Assembly: GCA_002449145.1 (NCBI GenBank)
Contig: DKCG01000034.1
Coordinates: forward strand, 1 to 33,972
From: Christensenella sp. UBA6880
GTDB taxonomy: Bacteria > Bacillota > Clostridia > Christensenellales > CAG-917
Length of the DNA: 33,972 nucleotides
Direction: 5' to 3'
In this document: positions 7,911 to 16,107 of the stretch, piece by piece
Numbering within the stretch: position 1 is the stretch's first letter
Layout of the letters: each line of letters begins with the position of its first letter
Translations under genes and position numbers: made by a program
The notes under the pieces: model-generated
Databases searched by the model: none
The model's input: the letters and a program-made list of their open reading frames with translations, nothing else
Told to the model about the DNA's origin: nothing

Positions 7911-9242
7911 ATGGCACTTTTTGAAAGTTTATCCGACAGAATGAACCATATATTTTCCAAACTTCGCAACAAAGGCAAGTTGACGGAATTGGAAATCAAG
8001 CAAGCGATGCGTGAAATCCGCGTGGCTTTGCTCGAAGCGGACGTAAACTACAACGTCGTAAAGGATTTTACGGCAAAAGTGAGCGAAAAGGCACTCGGCG
8101 AGGATATTCTCAAATCCTTGACCCCTGCGCAACAAATCGTCAAAATCGTCAACGAGGAACTTTGCGCCCTGATGGGCAGTGCGCATCAGAAACTCGCCGT
8201 AAGCGACAAGCAACCCACGATTTATATGATGTGCGGTTTGCAAGGCGCGGGCAAGACGACGATGTGCGGCAAACTTGCGACGTATCTCAAAAAGCAAAAC
8301 AAAAAGGTGCTTTTGGTTGCGGGGGACATATACAGACCTGCGGCAATCCAACAACTTCACGTCGTTGCGAAAAAGGCTAACACCGAATGTTTCGATATGG
8401 GGCAAGTCGATCCCGTGAAGATTGCAAAGGCAGGCGTCGAGTACGCGCTCAAAAACGGCTACGACACGATGATTATCGACACGGCAGGACGTTTGCATAT
8501 CGACGAAAACCTTATGCAAGAGTTGATAAACGTCAAAAACGCCGTCAAACCCACCGAAATTTTGCTTGTGGTTGACAGTATGACGGGTCAAGACGCAGTC
8601 ACCGTTGCGGATACTTTCAACAAGAAACTCGATATCACCGGCGTGATTATGACCAAACTCGACGGCGACACGAGGGGCGGCGCGGCACTTTCCATAAAGG
8701 CAGTGACGGGCAAACCAATCAAATTCAACGGTACGGGCGAGAAGATGGAAGATCTCGAACCTTTCCATCCCGAACGTATGGCGTCGAGAATTCTCGGTAT
8801 GGGTGATGTGCTTACGCTCATCGAGAAAGCCGAAGCCGCAATTTCGCAAGAAGAAGCGGTGAAACTTCAAAAGAAACTCAAAGAAAATTCTTTTGACCTC
8901 GAAGACTACTTGCAACAACTCGACAGTATGAAGAAGATGGGCAATCTTCAAGATATGATGTCGATGATACCGGGCTTTTCGGGCAAACTCAAACAAGGCG
9001 CGCAAATCGACGAAAAGCAAATCGAAAGGACGAAAGCAATCATTCAATCGATGACACCCAAAGAGAGAAGAAACCCCGAAATCATCAAAGCGTCGCAAAA
9101 GAAACGCATATCCAAAGGAAGCGGAACTTCCATTCAAGAAGTCAATCAACTGCTCAAACAGTTTGAAATGACGAAGGATATGATGGCAAGAATGCAAAAG
9201 GGCGGACTTAAAGGTTTGAGAGGTCTTAAAGGCTTGTTCTGA
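7911..9242 (+). CDS. ffh: Signal recognition particle protein Ffh
   Basis: SRP54-type GTPase that binds the SRP RNA and signal sequences of nascent membrane proteins. Order: N domain, G domain with GLQGAGKTT near residues 109-117, DTAGRLH near 190 and TKLDGDTRGG near 247, then a methionine-rich M domain from about 300 (MKKMGNLQDMMSMIPGF, later RISKGSGTSIQEVNQLLKQF for RNA binding). The length of 443 aa is normal. It starts directly after ylxM and is followed 88 bp later by rpsP. The SRP RNA gene itself was not found in the window. Confidence 0.97.
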   Translation: MALFESLSDRMNHIFSKLRNKGKLTELEIKQAMREIRVALLEADVNYNVVKDFTAKVSEKALGEDILKSLTPAQQIVKIVNEELCALMGSAHQKLAVSDKQPTIYMMCGLQGAGKTTMCGKLATYLKKQNKKVLLVAGDIYRPAAIQQLHVVAKKANTECFDMGQVDPVKIAKAGVEYALKNGYDTMIIDTAGRLHIDENLMQELINVKNAVKPTEILLVVDSMTGQDAVTVADTFNKKLDITGVIMTKLDGDTRGGAALSIKAVTGKPIKFNGTGEKMEDLEPFHPERMASRILGMGDVLTLIEKAEAAISQEEAVKLQKKLKENSFDLEDYLQQLDSMKKMGNLQDMMSMIPGFSGKLKQGAQIDEKQIERTKAIIQSMTPKERRNPEIIKASQKKRISKGSGTSIQEVNQLLKQFEMTKDMMARMQKGGLKGLRGLKGLF

Positions 9243-9330
9243 TAAAAAAACCGCACGAAGTATTCTAAAAATCGCAAAAATATAGAAATATATCAATAAA
9301 ATCTTAATTACAAACGGAGGATTAACTATT

Positions 9331-9579
9331 ATGGTTAAACTTAGACTCACCAGAATGGGCGCAACCAAAGCACCTTTCTATCGTATCGTTGCAATGGATT
9401 CTCGCAAAGCAAGAGACGGCAAATATATCGACCAAATCGGTTTCTATAATCCCGTTTCCGAACCCAAGCAAATCGTCATCGACGCCGACAAAGCAAAAGA
9501 ATGGCTCGCAAAAGGCGCACAACCCACCGATACGGTTATGGGCTTGCTCGTTTCTCAAGGTATCGTCGAGAAGAAGTAA
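9331..9579 (+). CDS. rpsP: 30S ribosomal protein S16
   Basis: Small-subunit assembly protein. The 82-aa product begins MVKLRLTRMGATKAPFYRIVAMDSRKARDGKYID, the family core. Strong ribosome binding site CGGAGG. It heads the conserved rpsP-khpA-rimM-trmD gene cluster. Confidence 0.97.
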   Translation: MVKLRLTRMGATKAPFYRIVAMDSRKARDGKYIDQIGFYNPVSEPKQIVIDADKAKEWLAKGAQPTDTVMGLLVSQGIVEKK

Positions 9580-9591
9580 TTGGTGACGACA

Positions 9592-9831
9592 ATGATTGAA
9601 CTGGTCGAATATCTTGTTTCCTCTCTCGTTCCCGACGGCGATTACACCGTCGAACAAAGAGACGGAAACAATGCAAACGACATCGTTATCACGATTGCCA
9701 AAAAGGACATCGGCAAGATTATCGGCAAGCAAGGCAGAATCGCAAAAGCAATCCGCACGCTCGTCAAATCCGCAAGTTCAAAGAGCAACGTGAGATACAA
9801 TGTTGTCATCGAAGAAAAAGATGAAATCTGA
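9592..9831 (+). CDS. khpA: KH-domain RNA-binding protein KhpA
   Basis: A 79-aa single KH domain protein (YlqC/KhpA family), which with KhpB binds RNA and influences cell division and elongation in Gram-positives. The GXXG loop is GKQG in IGKIIGKQGRIAKAIRTLV. I chose the ATG at 9592 rather than the in-frame TTG or GTG just after rpsP: GGTG sits 6 nt upstream and MIELVEYLVSSLV matches family N-termini. It begins 12 nt after rpsP stops and its 3' end overlaps rimM. Confidence 0.93.
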   Translation: MIELVEYLVSSLVPDGDYTVEQRDGNNANDIVITIAKKDIGKIIGKQGRIAKAIRTLVKSASSKSNVRYNVVIEEKDEI

Positions 9832-10324
9832 ATTGACAATAGGCAAGGTGCTTAAACCGCGCGGCTTGAAAGGGGAACTCAAAATCGAGATATATTCCTC
9901 TGATTCCGCACGGTTTTCCCGCCTTAAAAAACTCAAAATCGACGGAATCGAATACGCGGTGGAACACATTTCGCCCGAAGGCGCGGTGGGTTACGTCACT
10001 TTGCAGGGCATAGATACCGTCGAAAAAGCCGAACTTTTGAGAAACAAACTCATCACCGCAAACAGAAACGACCTTCCCAAACTTCCCGACGGCAAGTATT
10101 ATATCGTGGATATGATAGGGCTCGACATCGTAGTGGCAGGCGAGGTTATAGGTGAAGTTTGCGACGTGTTGCAGTACGGTTCGGCAGACGTATACGTTGT
10201 CAAAAACGGTCAAGAATCGCTCAGTTTTCCCGCAATCGGCAACCTGATTAAGCAAGTCGACCTCGAAAACGGCAAAATGGTTCTCGACGATATGATTTTC
10301 CCGCGCGTGGTCGTGTACAACTGA
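9821..10324 (+). CDS. rimM: Ribosome maturation factor RimM
   Basis: Assists late assembly of the 30S head near S19. The 167-aa sequence has the N-terminal RimM beta-barrel (LTIGKVLKPRGLKGELKIEIYS) and a C-terminal PRC-barrel (GKYYIVDMIGLDIV to FPRVVVYN). An in-frame ATG at 9800 would add seven residues, but 9821 gives the normal N-terminus. The gene overlaps khpA by 11 nt, and trmD follows after a single base, pointing to translational coupling. Confidence 0.94.
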   Translation: MKSELTIGKVLKPRGLKGELKIEIYSSDSARFSRLKKLKIDGIEYAVEHISPEGAVGYVTLQGIDTVEKAELLRNKLITANRNDLPKLPDGKYYIVDMIGLDIVVAGEVIGEVCDVLQYGSADVYVVKNGQESLSFPAIGNLIKQVDLENGKMVLDDMIFPRVVVYN

Positions 10325-10325
10325 T

Positions 10326-11045
10326 ATGAAATTTGACGTATTGACGATATTTCCCGAATATTTTTCCGTCCTGAATCAAAGCCTTTTAGGCAAGGCTATC
10401 GATTCGGGTAAATTCGGCGTTGAAATAACGAATATACGCGATTTTTCACAAGATAAACATCTCAAAACCGACGATACGCCATACGGTGGCGGCGCAGGTA
10501 TGGTTATGACGCCCGACCCCATCGTAAGCGCAATCGAGGCGGTTGACCCCGTTCACGAAGCGTGGCGCGTCTATATGTCGCCGAGAGGAACGAAACTTTG
10601 TCAAAAAAAGGTGGAAAGCCTCGCAAAAGAGGGCAGAATACTCATTCTTTGCGGCGATTACGAGGGAGTTGACCAACGCGCGCTCGACATCTGCATTGAC
10701 GAGGAACTGTCCATAGGCGATTACGTGCTTACGGGCGGCGAATTGCCCGCACTCGTTGTGATAAACACAGTTGCAAGATACATCGACGGCGTTTTAGGTT
10801 CGGACGAATCCACGAGCGAGGAAAGTTTTTCAAACGGACTTTTGGAATATCCGCAGTACACTCGCCCCGAAGTTTACAGAGGCAGAAGCGTACCCGAAGT
10901 GTTGCTCGGCGGCAATCACAAGGACATTGCGAAATGGCGAGAGGAAAAATCTCTCGAAATCACGATGAAAAACCGTCCCGACCTTTTCAAAGACGCGGAT
11001 TTGAAAGCGTATTTGCCCAAAAAGAAGAAAAAACACCGTCGATAA
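10326..11045 (+). CDS. trmD: tRNA (guanine-N1)-methyltransferase TrmD
   Basis: Methylates G37 of tRNAs with a G at position 36, preventing +1 frameshifts. The 239-aa SPOUT protein has the deep-knot motifs LILCGDYEGVDQR and GDYVLTGGELPALVV and the C-terminal LEYPQYTRPEVYRG and VLLGGNHKDIAKWR. It overlaps nothing but lies one base after rimM and lacks its own good Shine-Dalgarno sequence. The basic tail KKKKKHRR is encoded within the terminator's upstream arm. Confidence 0.97.
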   Translation: MKFDVLTIFPEYFSVLNQSLLGKAIDSGKFGVEITNIRDFSQDKHLKTDDTPYGGGAGMVMTPDPIVSAIEAVDPVHEAWRVYMSPRGTKLCQKKVESLAKEGRILILCGDYEGVDQRALDICIDEELSIGDYVLTGGELPALVVINTVARYIDGVLGSDESTSEESFSNGLLEYPQYTRPEVYRGRSVPEVLLGGNHKDIAKWREEKSLEITMKNRPDLFKDADLKAYLPKKKKKHRR

Positions 11046-11058
11046 TCGACGGCTTTTT
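11036..11058 (+). terminator. Terminator overlapping the trmD stop codon
   Basis: CCGTCGA (11036-11042) and TCGACGG (11046-11052) form a stem with loop TAA, which is the trmD stop codon itself, followed by six T. It ends the ylxM-to-trmD operon. Confidence 0.85.
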
Positions 11059-11132
11059 TGAAGTTTACGACGAAAATAATCAAAGCGAAATCGCATTGCT
11101 TTGCGCTTTTCGTTTTGCGTTACGCAGTCGGC

Positions 11133-11246
11133 AAATCGATTGCGAGTATAACAAAAAAATGCCGATAGAATACCGATTTCGGCTATAACAATCGATTTGT
11201 GCCAATCAAATTTTGACACTTACAATCGATTGTACGAATCGATTAT
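11133..11246. repeat. Cluster of four ATCGAT sites upstream of rbgA
   Basis: ATCGAT occurs at 11135, 11191, 11225 and 11238, each preceded by A and followed by T. The third is the centre of a perfect 14-bp palindrome TACAATCGATTGTA (11221-11234), and the second is ACAATCGATTTGT. This 250-bp gap contains no gene, and no well-spaced promoter is evident. The cluster may be an operator or chance repetition. Confidence 0.45.
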
Positions 11247-11296
11247 GGTCGGCAAAAAAAAACGATAACGAAATAATAGGCAAAAAGAAGGACGCT

Positions 11297-12154
11297 ATGA
11301 ACATACAATGGTTTCCCGGTCATATGACGAAAGCGATAAGAATGATGGAAGACAATCTTCGTCTTGTCGACGCGCTCATTTACGTCATCGACGCAAGAGC
11401 GGTTTATTCTTGCGATAATCCGCTTTTCAACAAACTTTTGCAAGGCAAAAAGGTGCTTTACGTTTTCAACAAGTGCGACCTCGTTGAAAAAAGCGACCTC
11501 GATTTGTGGTGCAAGGAATTTGAAAAGCAGGGCAAACCGTACGTCAAGGCGATTGGCACGTCGGGGGATTGCTCGCAAATCGTTGCGGGACTCAAACGCG
11601 TGGTTGCCGATAAAATCGAAAAATACGCACAAAAAGGCGCAAATATATCCGTCAGAGCAATGGTTGTCGGCGTTCCCAACAGCGGAAAATCGACGATTAT
11701 AAACGCTATGGTGAAAAAGGCGAAAGCGGTGACGGGGGACAGACCCGGTGTAACGCGTGGTAAGCAATGGCTTTCCATAGACAACGTAGACTTTTTGGAC
11801 ACGCCCGGTACGCTTTGGGGCAAGTTCGAAGACCAAAAAGTTGCGCACCACCTTGCGTATATCGGCTCTATCAGAGAGGATATTCTCGACGTAAGCGAAC
11901 TTGCGTTCGACTTTATCGGCGAAATGAAAACGCTTTATCCCGATTCTCTCAAAACTCGCTACAATCTCGACGTTTTGAGCGAGGAAACGATTGATATTTT
12001 CGAGCAAATCGCTATGTCGCGCGGCTTCAAACTCAAAGGCAATCAACCCGATTACGAGCGCACGGCAAAGATGATCATCGACGAGTTCAGAAAAGGCAAA
12101 CTCGGCAAAATTATGCTCGAAAAACCGAAAAAACTTGTGCTTTCCGATAAATAA
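11297..12154 (+). CDS. rbgA: Ribosome biogenesis GTPase RbgA (YlqF)
   Basis: Circularly permuted GTPase needed for late maturation of the 50S subunit (recruitment of L16 and neighbours). The 285-aa product begins NIQWFPGHMTKAIRMM, has the permuted G motifs in the order NKCD, then GVPNSGKST, then DTPGTLW, and a C-terminal ANTAR-like helical domain. The frame is open 28 codons further upstream, but ATG 11297 has AGAAGGA at the right distance and gives the family N-terminus. It stands in the usual trmD-rbgA-rnhB order, with rplS missing between trmD and rbgA. Confidence 0.95.
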   Translation: MNIQWFPGHMTKAIRMMEDNLRLVDALIYVIDARAVYSCDNPLFNKLLQGKKVLYVFNKCDLVEKSDLDLWCKEFEKQGKPYVKAIGTSGDCSQIVAGLKRVVADKIEKYAQKGANISVRAMVVGVPNSGKSTIINAMVKKAKAVTGDRPGVTRGKQWLSIDNVDFLDTPGTLWGKFEDQKVAHHLAYIGSIREDILDVSELAFDFIGEMKTLYPDSLKTRYNLDVLSEETIDIFEQIAMSRGFKLKGNQPDYERTAKMIIDEFRKGKLGKIMLEKPKKLVLSDK

Positions 12155-12200
12155 TCGAACGATAGATACTCAATATACATCAGGAAAAAACACAATAGAC

Positions 12201-12233
12201 AAGGCAATATAAAGGCAATATGAAGGAAGAATT
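12201..12233 (+). repeat. Three 11-nt repeats forming the rnhB leader
   Basis: AAGGCAATATA, AAGGCAATATG and AAGGAAGAATT stand in perfect register directly before the rnhB ATG. Each unit carries a Shine-Dalgarno-like AAGG. The second ends in an out-of-frame ATG (12220) that opens an 11-codon frame overlapping the rnhB start. Confidence 0.6.
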
Positions 12234-12842
12234 ATGGTTGACCCGAAAGATTTGATGACGTATGAAAACCAACTGCGCGAAAAAGGCTATCGCTATATCT
12301 GCGGTATCGACGAAGTGGGCAGAGGACCGCTTGCGGGCCCCGTGACTTGCACCGCCGTTATTATGGATTTGGACGACCTCATCGTTGGCGTGAACGACAG
12401 CAAGAAAGTGAGCAAGGGCAAGCGCGAAAAGTTGTACGACGTGATACTTTCAAAAGCGGTTGCGGTGAGTACGGTTTCCTATCCGCCCGAAAAAATCGAC
12501 GAAATGAACATTTTGAACGCAACAAAAGCGTGTATGCGTGACGCAATTATGTCGCTTTCGGTAAAGCCCGACGTTGTTATCGTGGACGCGCTTCAACTCG
12601 ACATTCCGTACAAGACGTTCGGAATCATTCACGGCGACGCACTCTCGTATTCGATTGCCGCCGCTTCCATCGTCGCAAAAGTGACGAGAGACAGATATAT
12701 GGAAGAAATGGCAAAAGTCTATCCAGAGTACGACTTCGAGCATAATATGGGCTACGGCACGGCAAAGCATATCGCCGCGTTGAAAGAATACGGCGCAAAG
12801 CCCATTCATAGAAAATCCTTTATAGGAAACTTTGTGAAATGA
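12234..12842 (+). CDS. rnhB: Ribonuclease HII
   Basis: Removes ribonucleotides and RNA from RNA-DNA hybrids. The 202-aa protein shows GIDEVGRGPLAGPV near residue 23 (catalytic Asp and Glu), DALQLDIP, GDALSYSIAAASIVAKVTRDRYM and the C-terminal FEHNMGYGTAKHI typical of RNase HII. A-rich leader with AAGGAAG before the ATG. Its stop overlaps the yraN start as ATGA, so the two genes are coupled. Confidence 0.96.
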   Translation: MVDPKDLMTYENQLREKGYRYICGIDEVGRGPLAGPVTCTAVIMDLDDLIVGVNDSKKVSKGKREKLYDVILSKAVAVSTVSYPPEKIDEMNILNATKACMRDAIMSLSVKPDVVIVDALQLDIPYKTFGIIHGDALSYSIAAASIVAKVTRDRYMEEMAKVYPEYDFEHNMGYGTAKHIAALKEYGAKPIHRKSFIGNFVK

Positions 12843-13306
12843 ACACGAGATTCGCAGGCGACGTAGGCGAGAAAATCGCCGCCGATTACCTTGAAAAAGA
12901 AGGGTATAAAATCCTTGAACGTAACGCAAAATACTGTGATTGCGAAGTTGACTTGATTTGTGAGTGTTACACCGACGAAAACGGCAATCTAATCAAGCGA
13001 AACGTCAAAAACAGATTCGTTGAAAAGGTGCATAAACTCTTGAAAATTCAGCCTTTCGAAAAAGGTGAAAGAGCGATTGTTTTCGTGGAAGTCAAGACGA
13101 GATACGGCAAAGAGTTCGGCTCTGCAGAAGAAGCCGTGACGGCGTACAAGGCGGGAAGATACGTCACCGCCGCAAAGTCGTATTTGGTGCAAAAGCGCAT
13201 AAGCGGAACGAACGTGCGATTCGACATCGTCGCAATCGACGACGAGGGAATCCGCCATATCGAAAACGCCTTTTGCGTGAACGACGCAAAATATCCGCGC
13301 AAGTAA
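12839..13306 (+). CDS. yraN: YraN/UPF0102 nuclease-fold protein with an insertion
   Basis: Member of the endonuclease-like UPF0102 family usually found beside rnhB; the biochemical role is unsettled. The N-terminal GDVGEKIAADYLEKEGYKILERNAKY, the acidic EVDLI (about 36-40) and VFVEVKTRYG (81-90) match the PD-(D/E)XK core. Normally about 8 residues separate the last two motifs; here about 40 do, adding roughly 30 lysine- and arginine-rich residues and raising the length to 155 aa. The frame is uninterrupted, so it is an insertion rather than an error. Confidence 0.88.
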   Translation: MNTRFAGDVGEKIAADYLEKEGYKILERNAKYCDCEVDLICECYTDENGNLIKRNVKNRFVEKVHKLLKIQPFEKGERAIVFVEVKTRYGKEFGSAEEAVTAYKAGRYVTAAKSYLVQKRISGTNVRFDIVAIDDEGIRHIENAFCVNDAKYPRK

Positions 13307-13437
13307 CCTAAAAGCGATACGAAATCGAAACTGCGCAAAATCGTTGCGAAAAACCGCCGAAAAAGTGCGGAAAATATATGAAAATAATGTAAAAATTCAA
13401 AAATTTGATTAAATGTCAAATTATATTGAATTTTTGC

Positions 13438-13466
13438 TTGTTTAATAAATTTATTTATGATAATAT
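13438..13466 (+). promoter_or_regulatory. Promoter of rplS
   Basis: TTGTTT (13438-13443), 17-bp spacer and TAATAT (13461-13466), in a strongly AT-rich stretch. It gives a leader of about 70 nt before rplS. Confidence 0.55.
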
Positions 13467-13469
13467 AAC

Positions 13470-13521
13470 ACGCGTGACTCGGATGTTCCGCCGAACAAGA
13501 GACGCTTGTCGTGAACATCGC
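13470..13521 (+). ncRNA. L19-leader-like RNA element
   Basis: Between promoter and rplS the RNA can fold with GATGTTC (13482-13488) pairing GAACATC (13513-13519), and ACAAG (13495-13499) pairing CTTGT (13505-13509) inside it; flanking CGCG bases can close it further. Position, size and shape match the L19 leader family of Bacillota, thought to let L19 control its own synthesis. Assignment rests on position and fold, not on a model search. Confidence 0.6.
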
Positions 13522-13541
13522 GCAAATACAGGAGGTCAAAA

Positions 13542-13880
13542 ATGAACATTATCGACACAATCGAAAAAGAGGGTATGAAACAAAACTTGCCCGAAATCGC
13601 AATCGGCGACACCGTCAGAGTGAACGTCAAAGTCGTTGAAGGTACGAGAGAACGTATCCAAACTTACGAGGGAATCGTCATTGCAAGAAAGAACGGCGGC
13701 ATCCGCGAAACAATCGTAGTTCGTCGTATCGCATGCGGCGTCGGCGTTGAAAGAACGTTCCCGCTTCATTCGCCCAAGATCGACAGCATTCAAGTCGTTC
13801 GCCACGGCAAAGTCAGACGCGCAAAACTCTATTACTTGAAAGAAAGAACCGGCAAAGCGGCAAAACTTAAAGAAGTCTAA
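13542..13880 (+). CDS. rplS: 50S ribosomal protein L19
   Basis: Large-subunit protein at the 30S-50S interface. The 112-aa sequence has the conserved GDTVRVNVKVVEGTRERIQ and YEGIVIARKNGG followed by VERTFPLHSPKID. Ribosome binding site GGAGG. The usual place for rplS is immediately after trmD; here it sits about 2.5 kb downstream after yraN with its own promoter and leader. Confidence 0.97.
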   Translation: MNIIDTIEKEGMKQNLPEIAIGDTVRVNVKVVEGTRERIQTYEGIVIARKNGGIRETIVVRRIACGVGVERTFPLHSPKIDSIQVVRHGKVRRAKLYYLKERTGKAAKLKEV

Positions 13881-13909
13881 TCGCTTGCTTGATTTTTCAG
13901 AGGAACACA

Positions 13910-16057
13910 ATGAAAAGAAAAACAATTTTCATAAGTGCATTAGTGCTGGTATTCGTACTGGCACTTTTCGCATTTACGGCTTGCAACAACGCTGAGTCAC
14001 AAGAGGATGTAAACCTCGTCACAAACGGCGACTTTTCAAACTTTACGTCCGAAAACAAGTTCGAGGGTTGGACGACGTCTTCTTCGAGCGTGACTTTTGC
14101 AAGAGTTCAACGTTCGGATTCCGAAAGCAACGACAACGTTCTCAAACTCGAAAACAAGTCTGCGGGATACAGTTATCTCAAACAATCCGTCAAGGTCGAG
14201 GTCAACAAGATTTACAAAGTGACCGTCGATATGAGGATCGATTCCGACCTTTCCAACAAGCAAGGTGCATACGTCGCTTTCCTTGAAAACGTCGACTACA
14301 AGTTTGTAACGCATTCGCAAAAGACCGCCAACGGATTTGTGACTTGCACTTTCTATGTCAAACCCAAGAACACCGACTATCTCACGATTGCGCTTTGCCT
14401 CGGCTCGAAAGAAAACAACTGCAAAGGCACGGTCTACTTTGACAACGTGAACGTATCGAGAGTCAGTGAAGTGGCGGAAGGTTACGAACTTACCAACTTC
14501 AAGAAAGCGACCACCGTTTACACCAACACCGACGTCAACGGCATTTGCTTCACGGTGCTTATGAGTTTGTTCGGCGTTGCGCTTCTTTGCTGTGCGTACG
14601 TCCTTATCAGACGCTTGTACGCAAGAAAAGACGCGTTCGTCGATTTCGGCAAAAAAGCGGTTTACGACAAAAAGTCCGACGTGCTAACGAAAAAGTGGTA
14701 TCAAAACGACGCGTTTATCGTGTCTATGATTCTTCTAGCTGCCGCCGCGCTTCGCCTCGTGATTTTGCTCACTATGTACGGTATGGGCAGTGAAATGTCG
14801 AATACGCTCAATATCGCAAGAAAGTATCTCGGCGTAAACAACGGCGTGTTCAACTTCGCAGAGAAGATGGCTGCCGCAAACACCACGGTGACGTATTCGC
14901 CGGGCGTGATTTACATCTTGTCGATACTCGGATTCATCGGACAGGGTATGGACGACGCTTCGCTTTCAATCTTGCTTCGCCTTATCAACGTACTTGCGGA
15001 TTTGGCAGTCGTCGCAATGATTTACTTCTACGGCAAAAAGCAAGTCGGAAACAAACTCGCAACCGTTTACGCAAGCGTTTACGCAATGTTGCCGTTCGCG
15101 CTTATGGTGAGCGGACACAGCGCAACCTTCGAGAGCCTTTTGATTGCTCTCGTCTTGGGCGCACTCATTCTTATGATAAACAAGAAGTATATCTCGACCT
15201 ACTTCGTTATGACTCTCGCCGCAGTTCTCGACTTGAGAGCGATGGCGATTGCCCCGATTGTGGTTGCCTACTTCGTGTATATGTACATCAAGGATAACGA
15301 CGACAAGAAGAAGTTTACGTCGAACAGAGCGAAAATCGTGTTCGGTTTGCCCGCTTGCTTCGTTCTTGCTTACGCGCTTACCATTCCTTGCGCGATTCAC
15401 CAAATCGCCGCAGGCGACGCTTTCTACGGATTCAAGATGATGATGGGGCAAATGACCAACGTCACATACTTCGTAAAGAACGCGTTTAACCTCTACGGTA
15501 TGGTGGGTATGAACGGCAAGTCCTCGCAACAAAGCGTCAATATCCTCAACCTTATCTTCCTCTTGGTGCTCGAAGCGTACGTCATCTCGCTTTACTTCAA
15601 GAACCGCAACAAACAAGAACTCTTGCTTCTTGCGTCCTTCACGTTCGCCGTTATCGCAGTGTTCACAATCAAAGTGACGTACACCTATTTGTTCCTCGCA
15701 ATCGCGCTTGCGTTCATCTTCACGATGGTCAGCGGCGACAAGAGAATGTACTTCGTCACAAGCGGAATGTCCTTCCTCGGCTTCCTCAACTACGCTCAAC
15801 TTATGAACCAAAGCGGATTCGTCAAGAGCGGCGTGTTGTCAAGTGCAATCACAAACTTTGAAACGACTGGCGCGTTCTACATCACGTTCTGCGTATTCAC
15901 GGTTATCCTCATCGGTTACTACGCATACGTCAGTTATTCGATTACGAACAATTCCAAGATTGTCGACATCAAGGCTATGCCCGAAACCGTCGGCAACACT
16001 TTGAAAGCGTTTGTCAAGAGAGTAGGCGCAAAACTCAAAAAGGAAGACGTCGAATAA
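13910..16057 (+). CDS. Putative membrane glycosyltransferase (GT-C-like) with N-terminal lipoprotein and jelly-roll domain
   Basis: A 715-aa multi-domain membrane protein. Residues 1-25 form a signal peptide ending FTAC, a plausible lipobox with Cys25. Residues about 35-190 resemble a carbohydrate-binding jelly roll (NLVTNGDFSNF, EGWT, YVKPKNTDYLTIAL, GTVYFDNVNVSRV). A transmembrane helix follows near 212-235, then a basic cytoplasmic linker and many membrane helices from about 265 to 690. The region GMGSEMSNTLNIARKYLG and the later TVTYSPGVIYILSILGF are reminiscent of GT-C polyprenyl-sugar-dependent transferases, but I see no decisive catalytic motif. The ATG at 13910 has AGAGGA. It lies 29 bp after rplS and may be read from its promoter. 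A sugar-transfer role at the cell surface is inference. Confidence 0.6.
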   Translation: MKRKTIFISALVLVFVLALFAFTACNNAESQEDVNLVTNGDFSNFTSENKFEGWTTSSSSVTFARVQRSDSESNDNVLKLENKSAGYSYLKQSVKVEVNKIYKVTVDMRIDSDLSNKQGAYVAFLENVDYKFVTHSQKTANGFVTCTFYVKPKNTDYLTIALCLGSKENNCKGTVYFDNVNVSRVSEVAEGYELTNFKKATTVYTNTDVNGICFTVLMSLFGVALLCCAYVLIRRLYARKDAFVDFGKKAVYDKKSDVLTKKWYQNDAFIVSMILLAAAALRLVILLTMYGMGSEMSNTLNIARKYLGVNNGVFNFAEKMAAANTTVTYSPGVIYILSILGFIGQGMDDASLSILLRLINVLADLAVVAMIYFYGKKQVGNKLATVYASVYAMLPFALMVSGHSATFESLLIALVLGALILMINKKYISTYFVMTLAAVLDLRAMAIAPIVVAYFVYMYIKDNDDKKKFTSNRAKIVFGLPACFVLAYALTIPCAIHQIAAGDAFYGFKMMMGQMTNVTYFVKNAFNLYGMVGMNGKSSQQSVNILNLIFLLVLEAYVISLYFKNRNKQELLLLASFTFAVIAVFTIKVTYTYLFLAIALAFIFTMVSGDKRMYFVTSGMSFLGFLNYAQLMNQSGFVKSGVLSSAITNFETTGAFYITFCVFTVILIGYYAYVSYSITNNSKIVDIKAMPETVGNTLKAFVKRVGAKLKKEDVE

Positions 16058-16076
16058 GAATCGATTTAAAGCATTG

Positions 16077-16107
16077 AAAAACGGCACTCATCGAGTGCCG
16101 TTTTTGC
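16077..16107. terminator. Bidirectional intrinsic terminator
   Basis: AAAAACGGCACTC (16077-16089) pairs fully with GAGTGCCGTTTTT (16093-16105) around ATC. The symmetric A5/T5 ends let it work in both directions, between two convergent genes. Confidence 0.92.

Noticed and set aside
7929..9368. 479-codon minus-strand frame opposite ffh
   Set aside because: It mirrors ffh. C-ending codons on the plus strand remove stops from an antisense frame; the product has no family resemblance.
11213..11296. Upstream extension of rbgA (28 codons)
   Set aside because: It lacks family similarity and covers the palindrome region; the internal ATG has a good ribosome binding site and the expected N-terminus.
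14966..15811. 281-codon minus-strand frame opposite the membrane glycosyltransferase-like gene
   Set aside because: Antisense shadow with His- and Glu-rich product typical of reversed hydrophobic codons.
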